Assembly (NCBI GenBank): GCA_036417435.1
Contig: CM070910.1
Span: 83,436,784 to 83,500,783 of the forward strand
DNA length: 64,000 nt
DNA from: Inia geoffrensis
Lineage: Eukaryota > Chordata > Mammalia > Artiodactyla > Iniidae
Reading direction: 5' to 3'
The translations under genes were made by a program, and so were the position numbers. This document shows, piece after piece, positions 51,528 to 63,110 of this stretch (position 1 is its first letter; each line of letters opens with the position of its first letter). The notes beneath the pieces were generated by a model. The model saw only the letters and a list, made by a program, of their open reading frames with translations. It searched no databases and was not told the origin of the DNA.

Positions 51528-53374
51528 GTGACCCTCTTCCGAGGCCTTACCCTCACCCGTTCCCTAATCTTAACCAGGACACCAACACTAACTCGTGCCC
51601 TCACACGTACGCTAACCCTTAATCGTTTTCGTACCCTAAACTGTACCATAATCCCTCCCCATTCCCTAACCCTAACCCTAACCCGAATCCTAACTCTGAC
51701 CCTCACCTGAAGCCTTACCCTCACCCGTGCCCTAATCTTAACCAGGACACTAAAACTAACCCTTGCCCTCACACGAACGCTAACCCTTAAGCACTGTCGT
51801 ACCCTAAGCTGTACCCTAATCCCTCTGCATTCCTTAACACTAAACCTAACACGAATCCTAACCCTGACCCGAACCCGAAGCCTTACCCTCACCCGTGCCC
51901 TAATCGTAAGCAGTACACTAACACTAACTAGTGACATCACACGTACGCTAAACCTTAAGCGTTGTGGTACCATAAACTGTGCCCTAATATCTCCCCATTC
52001 CCTAACCCTAAACCTAACCCGTATTCTATCCCTGACCCTCACCCGAAACCTTACCCTCACCCGTGCCCTAATCTTAACCAGGACACCAGCACTAACTCGT
52101 GCCCTCACACGTACGCTAAACCTTAAGTGTTGTGGTACCCTAAACTGTGCCCTACTATCTCCCCATTCCCTAACCCTAACCCTAACCCGAATTCTATCCC
52201 TGACCCTCACCCGAAACCTTACCCTCACCCGTGCCCTAATCTTAACCAGGACACCAACACTAACTCGTGCCCTCACACGTACGCTAACCCTTAATCGTTG
52301 TCGTACCCTAAACTGTACCCTAATCCCTCCCCATTCCCTAACCCTAACCCTAACTCGATTCCTAACCCTGACCCTCACCTGAAGCCTTACCCTCACCCGT
52401 GCCCTAATCTTAACCAGGACACTAACACTAACCTTTGCCCTCACACGAACGCTAACCATTAAGCACTGTCGTACCCTAAGCTGTACCCTAATCCATCTGC
52501 ATTCCTTAACCCTAACCCTAACCCGAATCCTAACCCTGACCCTCACCTGAAGCCTTACCCTCACCCGTGCCCTAATCTTAACCAGGACACCAACACTAAC
52601 TCGTGCCCTCACACGTACGCTAAACCTTAAGCGTTGTCGTACCCTAAATTGTACCCTAATCCCTCCCCATTCCTTAACCCTAACCCTAACCCCATCCCTA
52701 AAACTGACCCACTTCCGATGCCCTACCCTAACCAATGCCCTAATCTTAACCAGTACACAAACACTAACTCATGCCCTCAAACGTACGCTAACCCTTAAGC
52801 ATTGTCGTACCCTATCCTGTACCCTAATGCCTCCCCATTCCCTAACCCTAACCCTAAGCGAAACCCTGAACGTGACCCTTTTCTGAGGCCTTACCCTCAT
52901 CGGTGCCCTTGTCTTAACCAGTACACCAACACTAACTCGTGCCCTCACACTTACGCTAACCCTTAAGCATTCTCGTACCCTAACATGTACCCTAATCCCT
53001 CTCCATTCCCTACCCCTAACCCTAAACCGAATCCTAACCCTGACCCTCACCCGAAGCCTTACCCTGGCCCGTGCCCTAATCTTAACCAGGACACCAAGAC
53101 TAACTCGTGCCCTCAAACGTACGCTATCACTAAACCGCAGCGGTACCCTAACCTGTACTCTAATCCCTCTCCATTCCCTAACCCTAACCATAACCTGAAA
53201 CCTAACCATGACACTCACCCGAAACTTTACCCTCACCCGTGTCCTAATTTTAACCAGTACATCAACACTAACCCATGCCCTGTAACGTACGCTAACCCTA
53301 AGCCATTGCCGTACACTAACCCTACCCTAATCAATCCCCATTCCCTAACCCTAACCCTAACCCTAACCCTTAAC
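51528..53374 (+). repeat. HOR unit 41: A/B C D/A A/B B C D E F G H (11-mer, 1847 bp)
   Basis: The third monomer (51864-52031) begins as D and switches to A at TAATCGTAAGCAG, so a second A block starts inside the unit. Minus-strand reading stays open across most of it. H is 167 bp. Confidence 0.82.
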
Positions 53375-54718
53375 GTGACCCTCTTCCGAGGCCTTACCCT
53401 CACCCGTGCCCTAATCGTAAGCAGTACACTAACACTAACTAGTGACCTCACACGTACGCTAAACCTTAAGCGTTGTGGTACCCTAAACTGTGCCCTAATA
53501 TCTCCCCATTCCCTAACCCTAACCCTAACACGAATTCTATCCCTGACCCTCACCCGAAACCTTACCCTCACCCGTGCCCTAATCTTAACCAGGACACCAA
53601 CACTAACTCGTGCCCTCACACGTACGCTAACCCTTAAGAATTGTCGTACCCTATCCTGTACCCTAATGCCTCCCCATTCCCTAACCCTAACCCTAACCCG
53701 AATCCTAACTCTGACCCTCACCTGAAGCCTTACCCTCACCCGTGCCCTAATCTTAACCAGGACACTATCACTAACCCTTGGCCTCACACGAACGCTAACC
53801 CTTAAGCACTGTCGTAACCTAAGCTGTACCCTAATCCCTCTGCATTCCTTAAACCTAACCCTAACACGAATCCTAACCCTGACCCTCACCCGAAGCCTTA
53901 CCCTCACCCGTGCCCTAATCTTAACCAGGACACCAACACTAACTCGTGCCCTCACACGTAGGCTAAACCTTAAGCGTTGTCGTACCCTAAATTGTACCCT
54001 AATCCCTCCCCATTCCTTAACCCTAACCCTAACCCCATCCCTAAAACTGACCCACTTCCGATGCCCTACCCTAACCAATGCCCTAATCTTAACCAGTACA
54101 CAAACACTAACTCATGCCCTCAAACGTACGCTAACCCTTAAGCATTGTCGTACCCTATCCTGTACCCTAATGCCTCCCCATTCCCTAACCCTAACCCCAA
54201 GCGAAACCCTGAACGTGACCCTTTTCCGAGGCCTTACCCTCATCGGTGCCCTTGTCTTAACCAGTACACCAACACTAACTCGTGCCCTCACACTTACGCT
54301 AACACTTAAGCATTGTCGTACACTAACATGTACCCTAATCCCTCTCCATTCCCTAACCCTAACCCTAACCCGAATCCTAAACCTGACCCTCACCCGAAGC
54401 CTTACCCTCACCCGTGCCCTAATCTTAACCAGGACACCAAGACTAACTCGTGCCCTCACACGTACGCTAACACTAAACCGCAGCGGTACCCTAACCTGTA
54501 CCCTAATCCCTCTCCATTCCCTAACCCTAACCCTAACCTGAAACCTAACCATGACACTCACCCGAAACTTTACCCTCACCCGTGTCCTAATTTTAATCAG
54601 TACATCAACACTAACCCATGCCCTCTAACGTACGCTAACCCTAAGCCATTGCCGTACCATAACCTGTACCCTAATCAATCCCCATTCCCTAACCCTAACC
54701 CTAAACCTAACCCTTAAC
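53375..54718 (+). repeat. HOR unit 42: A B(variant) C D E F G H (8-mer, 1344 bp)
   Basis: Full-length 8-mer. The second monomer (53543-53710) has the B start but an E-like middle (AAGAATTGTCG, TATCCTGTACC, AATGCCTCCC) and a B-like tail. Confidence 0.86.
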
Positions 54719-55557
54719 GTGACCCTCTTCCGAGGCCTTACCCTCACCCGTGCCCTAATCGTAAGCAGTACACTAACACTAACTAGTGACCTCACACGTA
54801 CGCTAAACCTTAAGCGTTGTGGTACCCTAAACTGTGCCCTAATCCCTCCCCATTCCCTAACCCTAACCCTAACCCGAATCCTAATCCTGACCCTCACCTG
54901 AAGCCTTACCCTCACCCGTGCCCTAATCTTAACCAGGACACTAACACTAACCCTTGCCCTCACACGAATGGTAACCCTTAAGCACCGTCGTACCCTAAGC
55001 TGTACCCTAATCCCTCTGCATTCCTTAACCCTAACCCTAACCCGAATCCTAACCCTGACACTCACCCGAAGCCTTACCCTCACCCGTGCCCTAATCTTAA
55101 CCAGGACACCAACACTAACTCGTGCCCTCACACGTATGCTAAACCTTAAGCGTTGTCGTACCCTATCCTGTACCCTAATCCCTCCCCATTCCCTAACCCT
55201 AACCCTAAGCGAAACCCTGAACGTGACCCTTTTCCGAGGCCTTACCCTCATCGGTGCCTTTGTCTTAACCAGTACACCAACACTAACTCGTGCCCTCACA
55301 CTTACGCTAACCCTTAAGCATTGTCGTACCCTAACCTGTACCCTAATCCCTCTCCATTCCCTAACCCTAACCCTAACCTGAAACCTAACCATGACACTCA
55401 CCCGAAACTTTACCCTCACCCGTGTCCTAATTTTAATCAGTGCATCAACACTAACCCATGCCCTCTAACGTACGCTAACCCTAAGCCATTGCCGTACCCT
55501 AACCTGTACCCTAATCAATCCCCATTCCCTAACCCTAACCATAACCCTAACCTTAAC
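54719..55557 (+). repeat. HOR unit 43: A/B C D/E F/G H (5-mer, 839 bp)
   Basis: The first monomer keeps the A centre with ACTAGT and takes the B tail (CCTCCCCATTCCC). H (55391-55557) is 167 bp. Confidence 0.84.
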
Positions 55558-57234
55558 GTGACCCTCTTCCGAGGCCTTACCCTCACCCGTGCCCTAATCG
55601 TAAGCAGTGCACTAACACTAATTAGTGACATCACACGTACGCTGAACCTTAAGCGTTGTGGTACCCTAAACTGTGCCCTAATATCTCCCCATTCCCTAAC
55701 CCTAAACCTAACCCGTATTCTATCCCTGACCCTCACCCGAAACCTTACCCTCACCCGTGCCCTAATCTTAACCAGGACACCAACACTAACTCGTGCCCTC
55801 ACACGTACGCTAAACCTTAAGCGTTGTGGTACCCTAAACTGTGCCCTACTATCTCCCCATTCCCTAACCCTAACCCTAACCCGAATTCTATCCCTGACCC
55901 TCACCCGAAACCTTACCCTCACCCGTGCCCTAATCTTAACCAGGACACCAACACTAACTCGTGCCCTCACACGTACGCTAACCCTTAATCATTGTCGTAC
56001 CCTAAACTGTACCCTAATCCCTCCCCATTCCCTAACCCTAACCCTAACCCGAATCCTAACCCTGACCCTCACCTGAAGCTTTACCCTCACCCGTGCCCTA
56101 ATCTTAACCAGGACACTAACACTAACATTTGCCCTCACACGAACGCTAACCCTTAAGCACTGTCGTACCCTAAGCTGTACCCTAATCCATCTGCATTCCT
56201 TAACCCTAACCCTAAACCGAATCCTAAACCTGACCCTCACCTGAAGCCTTACCCTCACCCGTGCCCTAATCTTAACCAGGACACCAACACTAACTCGTGC
56301 CCTCACACGTACGCTAAACCTTAAGCATTGTCGTACCCTATCCTGTACCCTAATGCCTCCCCATTCCCTATCCCTAACCCTAAGCGAAACCCTGAACGTG
56401 ACCCTTTTCCGAGGTCTTACCCTCATCGGTGCCGTTGTCTTAACCAGTACACCAACACTAACTCGTGCCCTCACACGTACGCTAAACCTTAAGCATTTTC
56501 GTACCCTTAATTGTACCCTAATACCTCCCCATTCCTTAACCCTAACCCTAACCCCATCCCTAAACCTGACCCACTTCCGATGCCCTACCCTAACGAATGC
56601 CCTAATCTTAACCAGTACACAAACACTAACTCATGCCCTCAAACGTACGCTAACACTTAAGCATTGTACCCTATCCTGTACCCTAATCCCTCCCCATTCC
56701 CTAACCCTATCCCTAAGCGAAACCCTGAACGTGACCCTTTTCCGAGGTCTTACCCTCATCGGTGCCGTTGTCTTAACCAGTACACCAACACTAACTCGTG
56801 CCCTCACACTTACGCTAACCCTTAAGCATTGTCGTACCCTAACCTGTACCCTAATCCCTCTCCATTCCCTAACCCTAACCCTAACCCGAATCATAACCCT
56901 GACACTCACCCGAAGCCTTACCCTCACCCGTGTCCTAATCTTAATCAGGACACCAAGACTAACTCGTGCCCTCAAACGTACGCTAACACTAAACCGCAGC
57001 GGTACACTAACCTGTACCCTAATCCCTCCCCATTCCCTAAGCCTAACCCTAAACTGAAACCTAACCATGACACTCACCCGAAACTTTACCCTCACCCGTG
57101 TCCTAATTTTAACCAGTACATCAACACTAACCCATGCCCTCTAACGTACGCCAACCCTAAGCCATTGCCGTACCGTAACCTGTACCCTAATCAATCCCCA
57201 TTCCCTAACCCTAACCCTAACCCTAACCCTTAAC
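55558..57234 (+). repeat. HOR unit 44: A A/B B C D/E F/D E F G H (10-mer, 1677 bp)
   Basis: F/D at 56398 starts as F and ends as D, returning to E. That E (56566-56730) is 165 bp because three bases are missing from its centre (AAGCATTGTACCC). D/E at 56230 precedes it. Confidence 0.83.
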
Positions 57235-57402
57235 GTGACCCTCTTCCGAGGCCTTACCCACACCCGTGCCCTAATCGTAAGCAGTACACTAACACTAACT
57301 AGTGACCTCACACGTACGCTAAACCTTAAGCGTTGTGGTACCCTAAACTGTGCCCTAATATCTCCCAATTCCCTAACCCTAACCCTAACACGAATTCTAT
57401 CC
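57235..57402 (+). repeat. Monomer type A (reference copy)
   Basis: First monomer of the higher-order unit, 168 bp. Diagnostic features are GTGACCCTCTTCCGAGGCC at its start, TAATCGTAAGCAGTACAC, AACTAGTGACCTC (a SpeI-type site that I see in A and A-derived monomers only), GTGGTACCCTAAACTGTGCC and TAATATCTCCC. It belongs to the AGTACA sub-family together with E, F and H. It is the least telomere-like type in its central third, which makes it the best marker for phasing the array. Confidence 0.9.
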
Positions 57403-57570
57403 CTGACCCTCACCCGAAACCTTACACTCACCCGTGCCATAATCTTAACCAGGACACCAACACTAACTCGTGCCCTCACACGTACGCTAACCCTTAATCG
57501 TTGTCGTACCCTAAACTGTACCCTAATCCCTCCCCATTCCCTAACCCTAACCCTAACCCGAATCCTAACC
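57403..57570 (+). repeat. Monomer type B (reference copy)
   Basis: Second monomer, 168 bp. Recognised by a CCCGAAACCTTAC-type start, CAGGACACCAACACTAAC, CCCTTAATCGTTGTCGTACC and CTAAACTGTACCC, ending in a run of CCCTAA hexamers. It belongs to the AGGACA sub-family with C, D and G. It lacks the CTTAAG palindrome that A, C, D, E and F carry because it reads CTTAATCG at that point. In some units it is duplicated or carries the 54 bp expansion. Confidence 0.9.
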
Positions 57571-57738
57571 CTGACCCTCACCCAAAGCCTTACCCTCACC
57601 CGTGCCCTAATCTTAACCAAGACACTAACACTAACCCTTGCCCTCACACGAACGTTAACCCTTAAACACTGTCGTACCCTAAGCTGTACCCTAATCCCTC
57701 TGCATTCCTTAACCCTAACCCTAACCCGAATCCTAACC
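57571..57738 (+). repeat. Monomer type C (reference copy)
   Basis: Third monomer, 168 bp. Recognised by CAGGACACTAACACTAACCC (this copy reads CAAGACACT), TTGCCCTCACACGAACG, AAACACTGTCG or AAGCACTGTCG, AAGCTGTACCC and CTCTGCATTCCTTAACC. Many copies elsewhere begin CTCACCTGAAGCC, which closes the Leu-Thr reading frame at this point. Extra C monomers between F and G define the 9-mer units at 25932, 30061 and 34861. Confidence 0.9.
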
Positions 57739-57906
57739 CTGACCCTCACTCGAGGCCTTACCCTCACCCGTGCCCTAATCTTAACCAGGACACCAACACT
57801 AACTCGTGCCCTCACACGTACGCTAAACCTTAAGCGTTGTCGTACCCTAAATTGTACCCTAATCCCTCCCCATTCCTTAACCCTAACCCTAACCCCATCC
57901 CTAAAC
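57739..57906 (+). repeat. Monomer type D (reference copy)
   Basis: Fourth monomer, 168 bp. Recognised by CACGTACGCTAAACCTTAAG, CGTTGTCGTACCCTAAATTG and a tail reading CTAACCCCATCCCTAAACC in place of the usual CCCGAATCC. The AAATTG and CCCCATCCC variants separate it from B. The B/D chimeras in the window take their tail from this type. Confidence 0.9.
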
Positions 57907-58074
57907 CTGACCCACTTCCGATGCCCTACCCTAACCAATGCCCTAATCTTAACCAGTACACTAACACTAACTCATGCCCTCAAACGTACGCTAACCCTTA
58001 AGCATTGTCGTACCCTATCCTGTACCCTAATCCCTCCCCATTCCCTAACCCTAACCCTAAGCGAAACCCTGAAC
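57907..58074 (+). repeat. Monomer type E (reference copy)
   Basis: Fifth monomer, 168 bp. Recognised by CTGACCCACTTCCGATGCCC, ACCAATGCCCTAATC, CAGTACAC followed by AAACACTAACTCATG (this copy has CAGTACACT), GTACCCTATCCTGTACC and the tail CTAAGCGAAACCCTGAACG. It belongs to the AGTACA sub-family. Its tail is the site of a 1 bp deletion in several copies between 2.3 and 10.6 kb, and its centre carries a 3 bp deletion at 56566 and 59755. Confidence 0.9.
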
Positions 58075-58242
58075 GTGACCCTTTTCCAAGGCCTTACCCT
58101 CATCGGTGCCGTTGTCTTAACCAGTACACCAACACTAACTCGTGCCCTCACACTTAAGCTAACCCTTAAGCATTGTCGTACCCTAACCTGTATCCTAATC
58201 CCTCTCCATTCCCTAACACTAACCCTAACCCGAATCCTAACC
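58075..58242 (+). repeat. Monomer type F (reference copy)
   Basis: Sixth monomer, 168 bp. Recognised by GTGACCCTTTTCC (here followed by AAGGCC, elsewhere GAGGCC), CATCGGTGCCGTTGTC or CATCGGTGCCCTTGTC, CAGTACACCAACACTAAC, CACACTTACGC (this copy CACACTTAAGC) and AAGCATTGTCGTACCC. It shares the TTCCGAGGCC start with A, so A and F are likely sister types. The F/A chimera at 12403 joins them through that shared block. Confidence 0.9.
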
Positions 58243-58410
58243 CTGACCCTCACCCGAAGCCTTACCCTCACCCGTGCCCTAATCTTAACCAGGACACCAA
58301 CACTAACACGTGCCCTCAAACGTACGCTAACACTAAACCGCAGCGGTACCCTAACCTGTACCCTAATCCCTCTACATTCCCTAACCCTAACCCTAACCTG
58401 AAACCTAACT
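58243..58410 (+). repeat. Monomer type G (reference copy)
   Basis: Seventh monomer, 168 bp. Recognised by CAGGACACCAAGACTAAC (this copy has CAACAC), CGTACGCTAACACTAAACC, GCAGCGGTACCCTAACC and the tail CCCTAACCTGAAACCTAAC leading into H. The GGTACC site in the centre is shared with A. G is the type most often lost in shortened units. Confidence 0.9.
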
Positions 58411-58578
58411 ATGACACTCACCCGACACTTTACCCGCACCCGTGTCCTAATTTTAACCAGTACATCAACACTAACCAATGCCCTCTAATGTACGCCAACC
58501 CTAAGCCATTGCCGTACCCTAACCTGTACCCTAATCAATCCCCATTCCCTAACCCTAACCCTAACCCTAACCCTTAAC
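58411..58578 (+). repeat. Monomer type H (reference copy)
   Basis: Eighth and last monomer, 168 bp. Recognised by ATGACACTCACCCGAAAC (this copy CGACAC), GTCCTAATTTTAACC, CAGTACATCAACACTAACC, GCCCTCTAATGTACGCC or GCCCTCTAACGTACGCC, AAGCCATTGCCGTACCC and CTAATCAATCCCC. It ends in the longest regular run of CCCTAA hexamers of any type (normally four, then CCCTTA). That terminal run is where in-phase deletions of 6 or 12 bp occur in other copies. Confidence 0.9.
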
Positions 58579-60422
58579 GTGACCCTCTTCCGAGGCCTTA
58601 CCCTCACCCGTGCCCTAATCGTAAGCAGTACACTAACACTAACTAGTGACATCACACGTACGCTGAACCTTAAGCGTTGTGGTACCCTAAACTGTGCCCT
58701 AATATCTCCCCATTCCCTAACCCTAAACCTAACCCGTATTCTATCCCTGACCCTCACCCGAAACCTTACCCTCACCCGTGACCTAATCTTAACCAGGACA
58801 CCAACACTATCTCGTGCCCTCACACGTACGCTAAACCTTAAGCGTTGTGGTACCCTAAACTGTGCCCTACTATCTCCCCATTCCCTAACCCTAACCCTAA
58901 CCCGAATTCTATCCCTGACCCTCACCCGAAACCTTACCCTCACCCGTGCCCTAATCTTAACCAGGACACCAACACTAACTCGTGCCCTCACACGTACGCT
59001 AACCCTTAATCATTGTCGTACCCTAAACTGTACCCTAATCCCTCCCCATTCCCTAACCCTAACCCTAACCCGAATCCTAACCCTGACCCTCACCTGAAGC
59101 TTTACCCTCACCCGTGCCCTAATCTTAACCAGGACACTAACACTAACATTTGCCCTCACACGAACGCTAACCCTTAAGCACTGTCGTACCCTAAGCTGTA
59201 CCCTAATCCATCTGCATTCCTTAACCCTAACCCTAACCCGAATCCTATCCCTGACCCTCACCTGAAGCCTTAACCTCACCCGTGCCCTAATCTTAACCAG
59301 GACACCAACACAAACTCGTGCCCTCACACGTACGCTAAACCTTAAGCGTTGTCGTACCCTAAATTGTACCCTAATCCCTCCCCATTCCTTAACCCTAACC
59401 CTAACCCCATCCCTAAAACTGACCCACTTCCGATGCCCTACCCTAACCAATGCCCTAATCTTAACCAGTACACAAACACTAACTCATGCCCTCAAACGTA
59501 CGCTAACCCTTAAGCATTGTCGTACCCTATCCTGTACCCTAATGCCTCCCCATTCCCTAACCCTAACCCTAAGCGAAACCCTGAACGTGACCCTTTTCCG
59601 AGGTCTTACCCTCATAGGTGCCGTTGTCTTAACCAGTACACCAACACTAACTCGTGCCCTCACACGTACGCTAAACCTTAAGCGTTGTCGTACCCTTAAT
59701 TGTACCCTAATACCTCCCCATTCCTTAACCCTAACCCTAACCCCATCCCTAAACCTGACCCACTTCCGATGCCCTACCCTAACGAATGCCCTAATCTTAA
59801 CCAGTACACAAACACTAACTCATGCCCTCAAACGTACGCTAACCCTTAAGCATTGTACCCTATCCTGTACCCTAATCCCTCCCTTTCCCTAACCCTAACC
59901 CTAAGCCAAACCCTGAACGTGACCCTTTTCCGAGGTCTTACCCTCATCAGTGCCGTTGTCTTAACCAGTACACCAACACTAACTCGTGCCCTCACACTTA
60001 CGCTAACCCTTAAGCATTGTCGTACCCTAACCTGTACCCTAATCCCTCTCCATTCCCTAACCCTAACCCTAACCCGAATCCTAACCCTGACACTCACCCG
60101 AAGCCTTACCCTCACCCGTGTCCTAATCTTAATCAGGACACCAAGAGTAACTCGTGCCCTCAAACGTACGCTAACACTAAACCGCAGCGGTACACTAACC
60201 TGTACCCTAATCCCTCCCCATTCCCTAAGCCTAACCCTAAACTGAAACCTAACCATGACACTCACCCGAAACTTTACCCTCACCCGTGTCCTAATTTTAA
60301 CCAGTACATCAACACTAACCCATGCCCTCTAACGTACGCCAACACTAAGCCATTGCCGTACCGTAACCTGTACCCTAATCAATCCCCATTCCCTAACCCT
60401 AACCCTAACCCTAACCCTTAAC
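58579..60422 (+). repeat. HOR unit 46: A A/B B C D E F/D E F G H (11-mer, 1844 bp)
   Basis: Shares the F/D chimera (59587) and the 3 bp-deleted E (59755-59918) with unit 44. This E copy lost one more base (CTCCCTTTCCC), giving 164 bp. Confidence 0.84.
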
Positions 60423-61588
60423 GTGACCCTCTTCCGAGGCCTTACCCACACCCGTACCCTAATCGTAAGCAGTACACTAACACTAACTAGTGACCTCACA
60501 CGTACGCTAAACCTTAAGCGTTGTGGTACCCTAAACTGTGCCCTAATATCTCCCCATTCCCTAACCCTAACCCTAACACGAATTCTATCCCTGACCCTCA
60601 CCCGAAACCTTACCCTCACCCGTGCCCTAATCTTAACCAGGACACCAACACTAACTCGTGCCCTCACACGTACGCTAACCCTTAATCGTTGTCGTACCCT
60701 AAACTGTACCCTAATCCCTCCCCATTCCCTAACCCTAACCCTAACCCGAATCCTAACCCTGACCCTCACCCAAAGCCTTACCCTCACCCGTGCCCTAATC
60801 TTAACCAAGACACTAACACTAACCCTTGCCCTCACACGAACGTTGACCCTTAAACACTGTCGTACCCTAAGCTGTACCCTAATCCCTCTGCATTCCTTAA
60901 CCCTAACCCTAACCCGAATCCTAACCCTGACCCTCACCCGAGGCCTTACCCTCACCCGTGCCCTAATCTTAACCAGGACACCAACACTAACTCGTGCCCT
61001 CACACGTACGCTAAACCTTAAGCGTTGTCGTACCCTAAATTGTACCCTAATCCCTCCCCATTCCTTAACCCTAACCCTAACCCCATCCCTAAACCTGACC
61101 CACTTCCGATGCCCTACCTTAACCAATGCCCTAATCTTAACCAGTACACAAACACTAACTCATGCCCTCAAACGTACGCTAACCCTTAAGCATTGTCGTA
61201 CCCTATCCTGTACCCTAATCCCTCCCCATTCCCTAACCCTAACCCTAAGCGAAACCCTGAACGTGACCCTTTTCCAAGGCCTTACCCTCATCGGTGCCGT
61301 TGTCTTAACCAGTACACCAACACTAACTCGTGCCCTCACACTTAAGCTAACCCTTAAGCATTGTCGTACCCTAACCTGTATCCTAATCCCTCTCCATTCC
61401 CTAACACTAACCCTAACCCGAATCCTAACCCTGACCCTCACCCGAAGCCTTACCCTCACCCTTTCCCTAATCTTAACCAGGACACCAAGACTAACTCGTG
61501 CCCTCAAACGTACGCTAACACTAAACCACAGCTGTACCCTAACCTGTACCCTAATCCCTCCCCATTCCCTAACCCTAACCCTAACCTG
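59528..61588 (+). repeat. Near-identical duplicate of about 56340-58400
   Basis: The offset is 3,188 bp. It includes the F/D chimera, the shortened E and a canonical 8-mer. Confidence 0.82.
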
Positions 61589-61766
61589 AAACCTAACCAT
61601 GACACTCATCCGAAACTTTACCCTCACCCGTGTCCTAATTTTAACCAGTACATCAACAGTAACCAATGCCCTCTAACGTACGCCAACCCTAAGCCATTGC
61701 CGTACCCTAACCTGTACCCTAATCAATCCCCATTCCCTAACCCTAACCCTAACCCTAACCCTTAAC
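60423..61766 (+). repeat. HOR unit 47: A B C D E F G H (canonical 8-mer, 1344 bp)
   Basis: Copy of unit 45 at an offset of 3,188 bp. Eight types at exact 168 bp steps. Confidence 0.92.
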
Positions 61767-63110
61767 GTGACCCTCTTCCGAGGCCTTATCCTCACCCGTG
61801 CATTAATCGTAAGCAGTACACTAACACTAACTTGTGACCTCACACGTACGCTAAACCTTAAGCGTTGTGGTACCCTAAACTGTGCCCTAATATCTCCCCA
61901 TTCCCTAACCCTAACCCTAAACCGAATTCTATCCCTGACCCTCACCCGAAACCTTACCCTCACCCGTGCCCTAATCTTAACCAGGACACCAACACTAACT
62001 CGTGCCCTCACACGTACGCTAACCCTTAATCGTTGTCGTACCCTAAACTGTACCCTAATCCCTCCCCATTCCCTAACCCTAACCCTAACCCGAATCCTAA
62101 CCCTGACTGTCACCCGAAGCCTTACCCTCACCCGTGCCCTAATCTTAACCAGGAAACTAACACTAACCCTTGCCCCCACACGAACGTTAAACCTTAAACA
62201 CTGTCGTAACCTAAGCTGTACCCTAATCCCTCTGCATTCCTTAAACGTAACCCTAACCCGAATCCTAACCCTGACCCTCACCCGAGGCCTTATTCTCTCC
62301 CGTGCCCTAAACTTAACCAGGACACCAAAACTAACGCGTGCCCTCACACGTACACTAAACCTTAAGCGTTGTCGTACCCTAAATTGTACCCTAATCCATC
62401 CCCATTCCTTAACCCTAACCGTAACCCCATCCCTAAACCTGACCCACTTCCGATGCCCTACCCTAACCAATGCCCTAATCTTAACCAGTACACCAACACT
62501 AACTCATGCCCTCAAACGTACGCTAACCCTTAAGCATTGTCGTACCCTATCCTGTACCCTAAACCCTCCCCATTCCCTAACCCTAACCCTAAGCGAAACC
62601 CTGAACGTGACCCTTTTCCAAGGCCTTACCCTCATCGGTGCCGTTGTCTTAACCAGTACACCAACACTAACTCGTGCCGTCACACTTACGCTAACCCTTA
62701 AGAATTGTCGTACCCTAACCTGTACCCTAATCCCTCTCCATTCCCTAACCCTAACCCTAACCCGAATCCTAACCCTGACCCTCACCCGAAGCCTTACCCT
62801 CACCCGTGCCCTAATCTTAACCAGGACACCAAGACTAACTCGTGCCCTGACACGTACGCTAACACTAAACCGCAGCGGTACCCTAAACTGTACCCTAATC
62901 CTTCTCCATTCCCTAACCCTAACCCTAACCTGAAACCTAACCATGACACTCACCCGAAACTTTACCCTCACCCGTGTCCTAATTTTAACCAGTACATCAA
63001 CACTAACCCATGCCCTCTAACGCACGCCAACCCTAAGCCATTGCCGTACCCTATCCTGTACCCTTATCAATCCCCATTAACTAACCCTAACCCTAACCCT
63101 AACCCTTAAT
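61767..63110 (+). repeat. HOR unit 48: A B C D E F G H (canonical 8-mer, 1344 bp)
   Basis: Directly follows unit 47 with no length change. A has AACTTGTGACC and the G-H portion ends CCCCATTAACTAACC, features shared with the 20-25 kb region. Confidence 0.91.

Larger units (their letters stand above)
57235..58578 (+). repeat. HOR unit 45: A B C D E F G H (canonical 8-mer, 1344 bp)
   Basis: Eight types at exact 168 bp steps. I use it as the reference for the monomer definitions above. The plus-strand Leu-Thr frame is open from 57235 to 58401, close to seven monomers, because no C or B copy here has the CTCACCTGA change. Confidence 0.92.

Noticed and set aside
51485..52735. Long minus-strand open frame (about 416 codons) reading as Arg-Val repeats, and similar frames all over the window
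   Set aside because: The peptide is a direct translation of degenerate TTAGGG. Three of the six frames are open at the same time, and none has a domain, signal or codon bias. The frames start and stop where single satellite variants occur.
57235..58401. Plus-strand 388-codon frame rich in Leu and Thr, resembling a repetitive surface or ice-binding protein
   Set aside because: The period is exactly 56 codons because the satellite is 168 bp. The same DNA is equally open in the Pro-Asn frame. Identical frames recur wherever the same monomer order occurs.
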